Assembly: GCA_023264995.1 (NCBI GenBank)
Contig: JAHFUR010000003.1
Location: 1-64,000 of the forward strand
Length of the DNA stretch: 64,000 bases
Origin: Acidimicrobiia bacterium
GTDB taxonomy: Bacteria > Actinomycetota > Acidimicrobiia > Acidimicrobiales > AC-14
Reading direction: 5' to 3'
This document shows positions 62,584 to 64,000 of the stretch, piece by piece. Below the pieces are notes generated by a model. It made no database searches. It saw only the letters and a list, made by a program, of their open reading frames with translations, and had not been told where the DNA came from. The stretch's first letter is position 1. Each line of letters begins with the position of its first letter. The position numbers were made by a program, and so were the translations under genes.

Positions 62584-63228
62584 ATGGACAAGAACGTCAG
62601 CACGCGTCGATTGGGTGGAGCGGGGGCGGTGGCCGCCATGGCCGTCGCCCTGATGGCCGGCTGCGGCTCCGGCCGGTCGGGCCCGCCGGCCGCCTCGCCT
62701 CCCGCCGCCGCCGTCCGAAGCTTCGTCGGGACCGCCCAGGGCACGACGGCGTTCGTGTCCGTCGTGGTCGACGGCTCGCGGGCATTGGCCTACATCTGCG
62801 ACGGCGTGCCCGGTGATCCGGCCGGGACGACGCCGACGGTCCAGGCCTGGTTCAACGGCGCCTCCGACGGCACCACCGTCGACGTGCAGCAGCCGGCCGG
62901 ACGCCTCCAGTTGCAGCTCACCAGCACGGGCATGACGGGCACGGTGAGCCTGGCCGACGGCCGCCGGTTGGCAGTCAGCGGCCAGGCGGCCGCGGCCGAC
63001 GCCGGCCTCTACCGGGCTGAGTCCACCGGTGCGGGCGGCAAGGTGGTTGCCGGATGGATCCTCGCTGCCGACGGTCAGCAGCGGGGAGGTTTCGGCGTCG
63101 AGAACGGGGGCACGACCAAGCTCTCCGCGGTGCGGCCGCTCACCCTCTCGCAGCCGGTCTTCAGCGTGCAGGGCATCGCCACGGCCCGCATCGCCAAGGT
63201 CGGGATCACGCCGATCCCGATCCCGTGA
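62584..63228 (+). CDS. Lipoprotein of unknown function
   Basis: A 214-residue lipoprotein: signal GGAGAVAAMAVALMAGCGSG with a lipobox Cys, a Pro/Ala linker, then a beta-rich domain (FVGTAQGTTAFVSVVVDGSRALAYICDG, VDVQQPAGRLQLQLTSTGMTGTVSLADGRRLAV). It ends IAKVGITPIPIP. I recognise no family. The stop lies only 3 nt from that of the convergent ThDP-enzyme gene. Confidence 0.77.
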   Translation: MDKNVSTRRLGGAGAVAAMAVALMAGCGSGRSGPPAASPPAAAVRSFVGTAQGTTAFVSVVVDGSRALAYICDGVPGDPAGTTPTVQAWFNGASDGTTVDVQQPAGRLQLQLTSTGMTGTVSLADGRRLAVSGQAAAADAGLYRAESTGAGGKVVAGWILAADGQQRGGFGVENGGTTKLSAVRPLTLSQPVFSVQGIATARIAKVGITPIPIP

Positions 63229-63231
63229 CGA

Positions 63232-64000
63232 TCAGACCAGCAGCGGGTCGGCGATGACCTCGACCAGCGCCGGCCCGGGGTGGGCCAGCGCGTTGCCGAT
63301 GGCGCCGGCCAGTTGGTCGGCGGTTGACACGCGGTAGCCGGCCGCGCCGCAGAGCTGTGCGAAGGCGGCGAAGTCGGGGTTGTGGAGCCCGGTCTGCCAC
63401 ACGCTCCACTCCCCCGCCCGCTGCTCCTTGCTGATCTTGCCCAGTTCGCCGTTGTTGAGCAGCACGTGGGTGATGTTCATGCCGTACTTCACGGCGGTCG
63501 TGATCTCCATGGCGTACTGGCCGAAACCCCCGTCGCCGGAGATGCTCACGACGGGCCGGGCCGGCGCGTCGCTGCCCCGCCGGCGGTCGCCGACCGCCGC
63601 CCACGCTCCCATCGCCGCGGGGAAGGCGAAGCCGATGGAACCGAGGTAGCCGGACATCAGCACGTCCTGGCGGCCCGACACCTCGAAGTACCGGCCGAAC
63701 GAGTACGCGTTGTTCCCCACGTCGACGCAGAGCACCGCGTCCTCGGGCACCAATGTGCTCATGGCGTCGAACACCGCCGCCGAGTTCACGCCGCGGCCGA
63801 AGTCGTCCTGCCGCCGCCGGCGCTTCTCCTCCCGCCAGATGGCCCAACGCTCGGCGACTTCAGGGCGCTGGTCCACGCACGCCGGCCGCCCTGGGAGCGC
63901 CTCGGCCATCATCGCCGCGGCGACTCCGACGTCGCCCAGAACCGGTACTTCCACTGCGTGGAAACGGCCAAGCGCCATCGGGTCGAAGTCCACCTGCACG
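63232..64000 (-). CDS. ThDP-dependent enzyme (acetolactate synthase/pyruvate oxidase-like), cut by the window edge
   Basis: At least 256 residues of the C-terminal part; the gene runs off the right edge. VQVDFDPMALGRF ends the central ThDP-enzyme domain. The pyrophosphate-binding domain is complete: AVLCVDVGNNAYSFGRYFEVSGRQDVLMSGYLGSIGFAFPAAMGA, then ISGDGGFGQYAMEITTAVKYGMNITHVLLNNGELG, the GDG...NN metal-ThDP motif. ALVEVIADPLLV closes it. The sequence fits pyruvate oxidase or acetolactate-synthase-like enzymes; which one needs the missing N-terminal half. Confidence 0.85.
   Translation of the reverse strand, partial: VQVDFDPMALGRFHAVEVPVLGDVGVAAAMMAEALPGRPACVDQRPEVAERWAIWREEKRRRRQDDFGRGVNSAAVFDAMSTLVPEDAVLCVDVGNNAYSFGRYFEVSGRQDVLMSGYLGSIGFAFPAAMGAWAAVGDRRRGSDAPARPVVSISGDGGFGQYAMEITTAVKYGMNITHVLLNNGELGKISKEQRAGEWSVWQTGLHNPDFAAFAQLCGAAGYRVSTADQLAGAIGNALAHPGPALVEVIADPLLV

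Overview
The window is high-GC DNA (visibly about 70% over most of its length) with GTG and TTG starts, short Shine-Dalgarno sites, Ala/Gly/Arg-rich proteins and many actinobacterial families: an ECF42-type sigma factor with a YCII/DGPF partner, DUF445, DUF3817, DUF3558-like lipoproteins, a PIG-V-like mannosyltransferase and a SodC lipoprotein. This points to an actinobacterium, plausibly of the Acidimicrobiia. That placement is inferred from gene content; no rRNA or other marker gene lies in the window.

Region 1 (1-16.4 kb) is an accessory, partly decayed zone. It holds a serine-recombinase fragment, a toxin-antitoxin pair whose toxin has two frameshifts, a divergent VOC/TetR pair with a leaderless-looking regulator, and a visibly lower-GC island (about 3.7-9.7 kb). 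The island carries four Abi/HEPN-type proteins: one split by an ISL3-family element, one AbiJ-like, one TIGR02391/Ymh-like and one AbiU2-like. It is the best candidate for an uncharacterised phage-defence locus. Further along are an endolysin-like M15 peptidase, two small secreted repeat proteins (one collagen-like), a vapC relic with three frameshifts plus an 80-bp inverted second piece of it, an IS21 istA relic, two SnoaL-like proteins, a methyltransferase and a VOC protein.

Region 2 (16.4-38.6 kb) is chromosomal in character: a 1351-residue secreted subtilase with Ig-like repeats, a COG4315 lipoprotein, a flavin oxidoreductase, cupins, the ECF42/YCII signalling pair, a PrmC-like methyltransferase lacking the Asn of its catalytic motif, several small membrane proteins, an S9 peptidase, a large AAA/TPR ATPase, and an operon of GAF histidine kinase, membrane protein and SRPBCC protein.

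Region 3 (38.6-49.1 kb) is a compact minus-strand glycerol operon in transcription order glpF-dhaK-dhaL-glpK-glpA-glpB-glpC-(dhaM-HPr-EI). It combines glycerol uptake, GlpK/GlpABC oxidation to DHAP, and PTS-dependent dihydroxyacetone phosphorylation. The last gene fuses DhaM, HPr and a full-length Enzyme I, so one polypeptide could carry phosphate from PEP to DhaL. A pyruvate kinase lies near by at 51.7 kb.

Region 4 (49.4-64 kb) has a NarL/FixJ regulator, an EEP-family hydrolase, pyruvate kinase, SodC, a PIG-V-like mannosyltransferase, secreted hydrolases, two inverted DUF3558-like lipoprotein paralogues around a beta-propeller gene, a RibD-like reductase, a LuxR regulator with degenerate HD-GYP-like domains, a cupin, a lipoprotein and, cut by the window edge, a ThDP-dependent enzyme. 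I saw no tRNA, rRNA, CRISPR array or replication origin.
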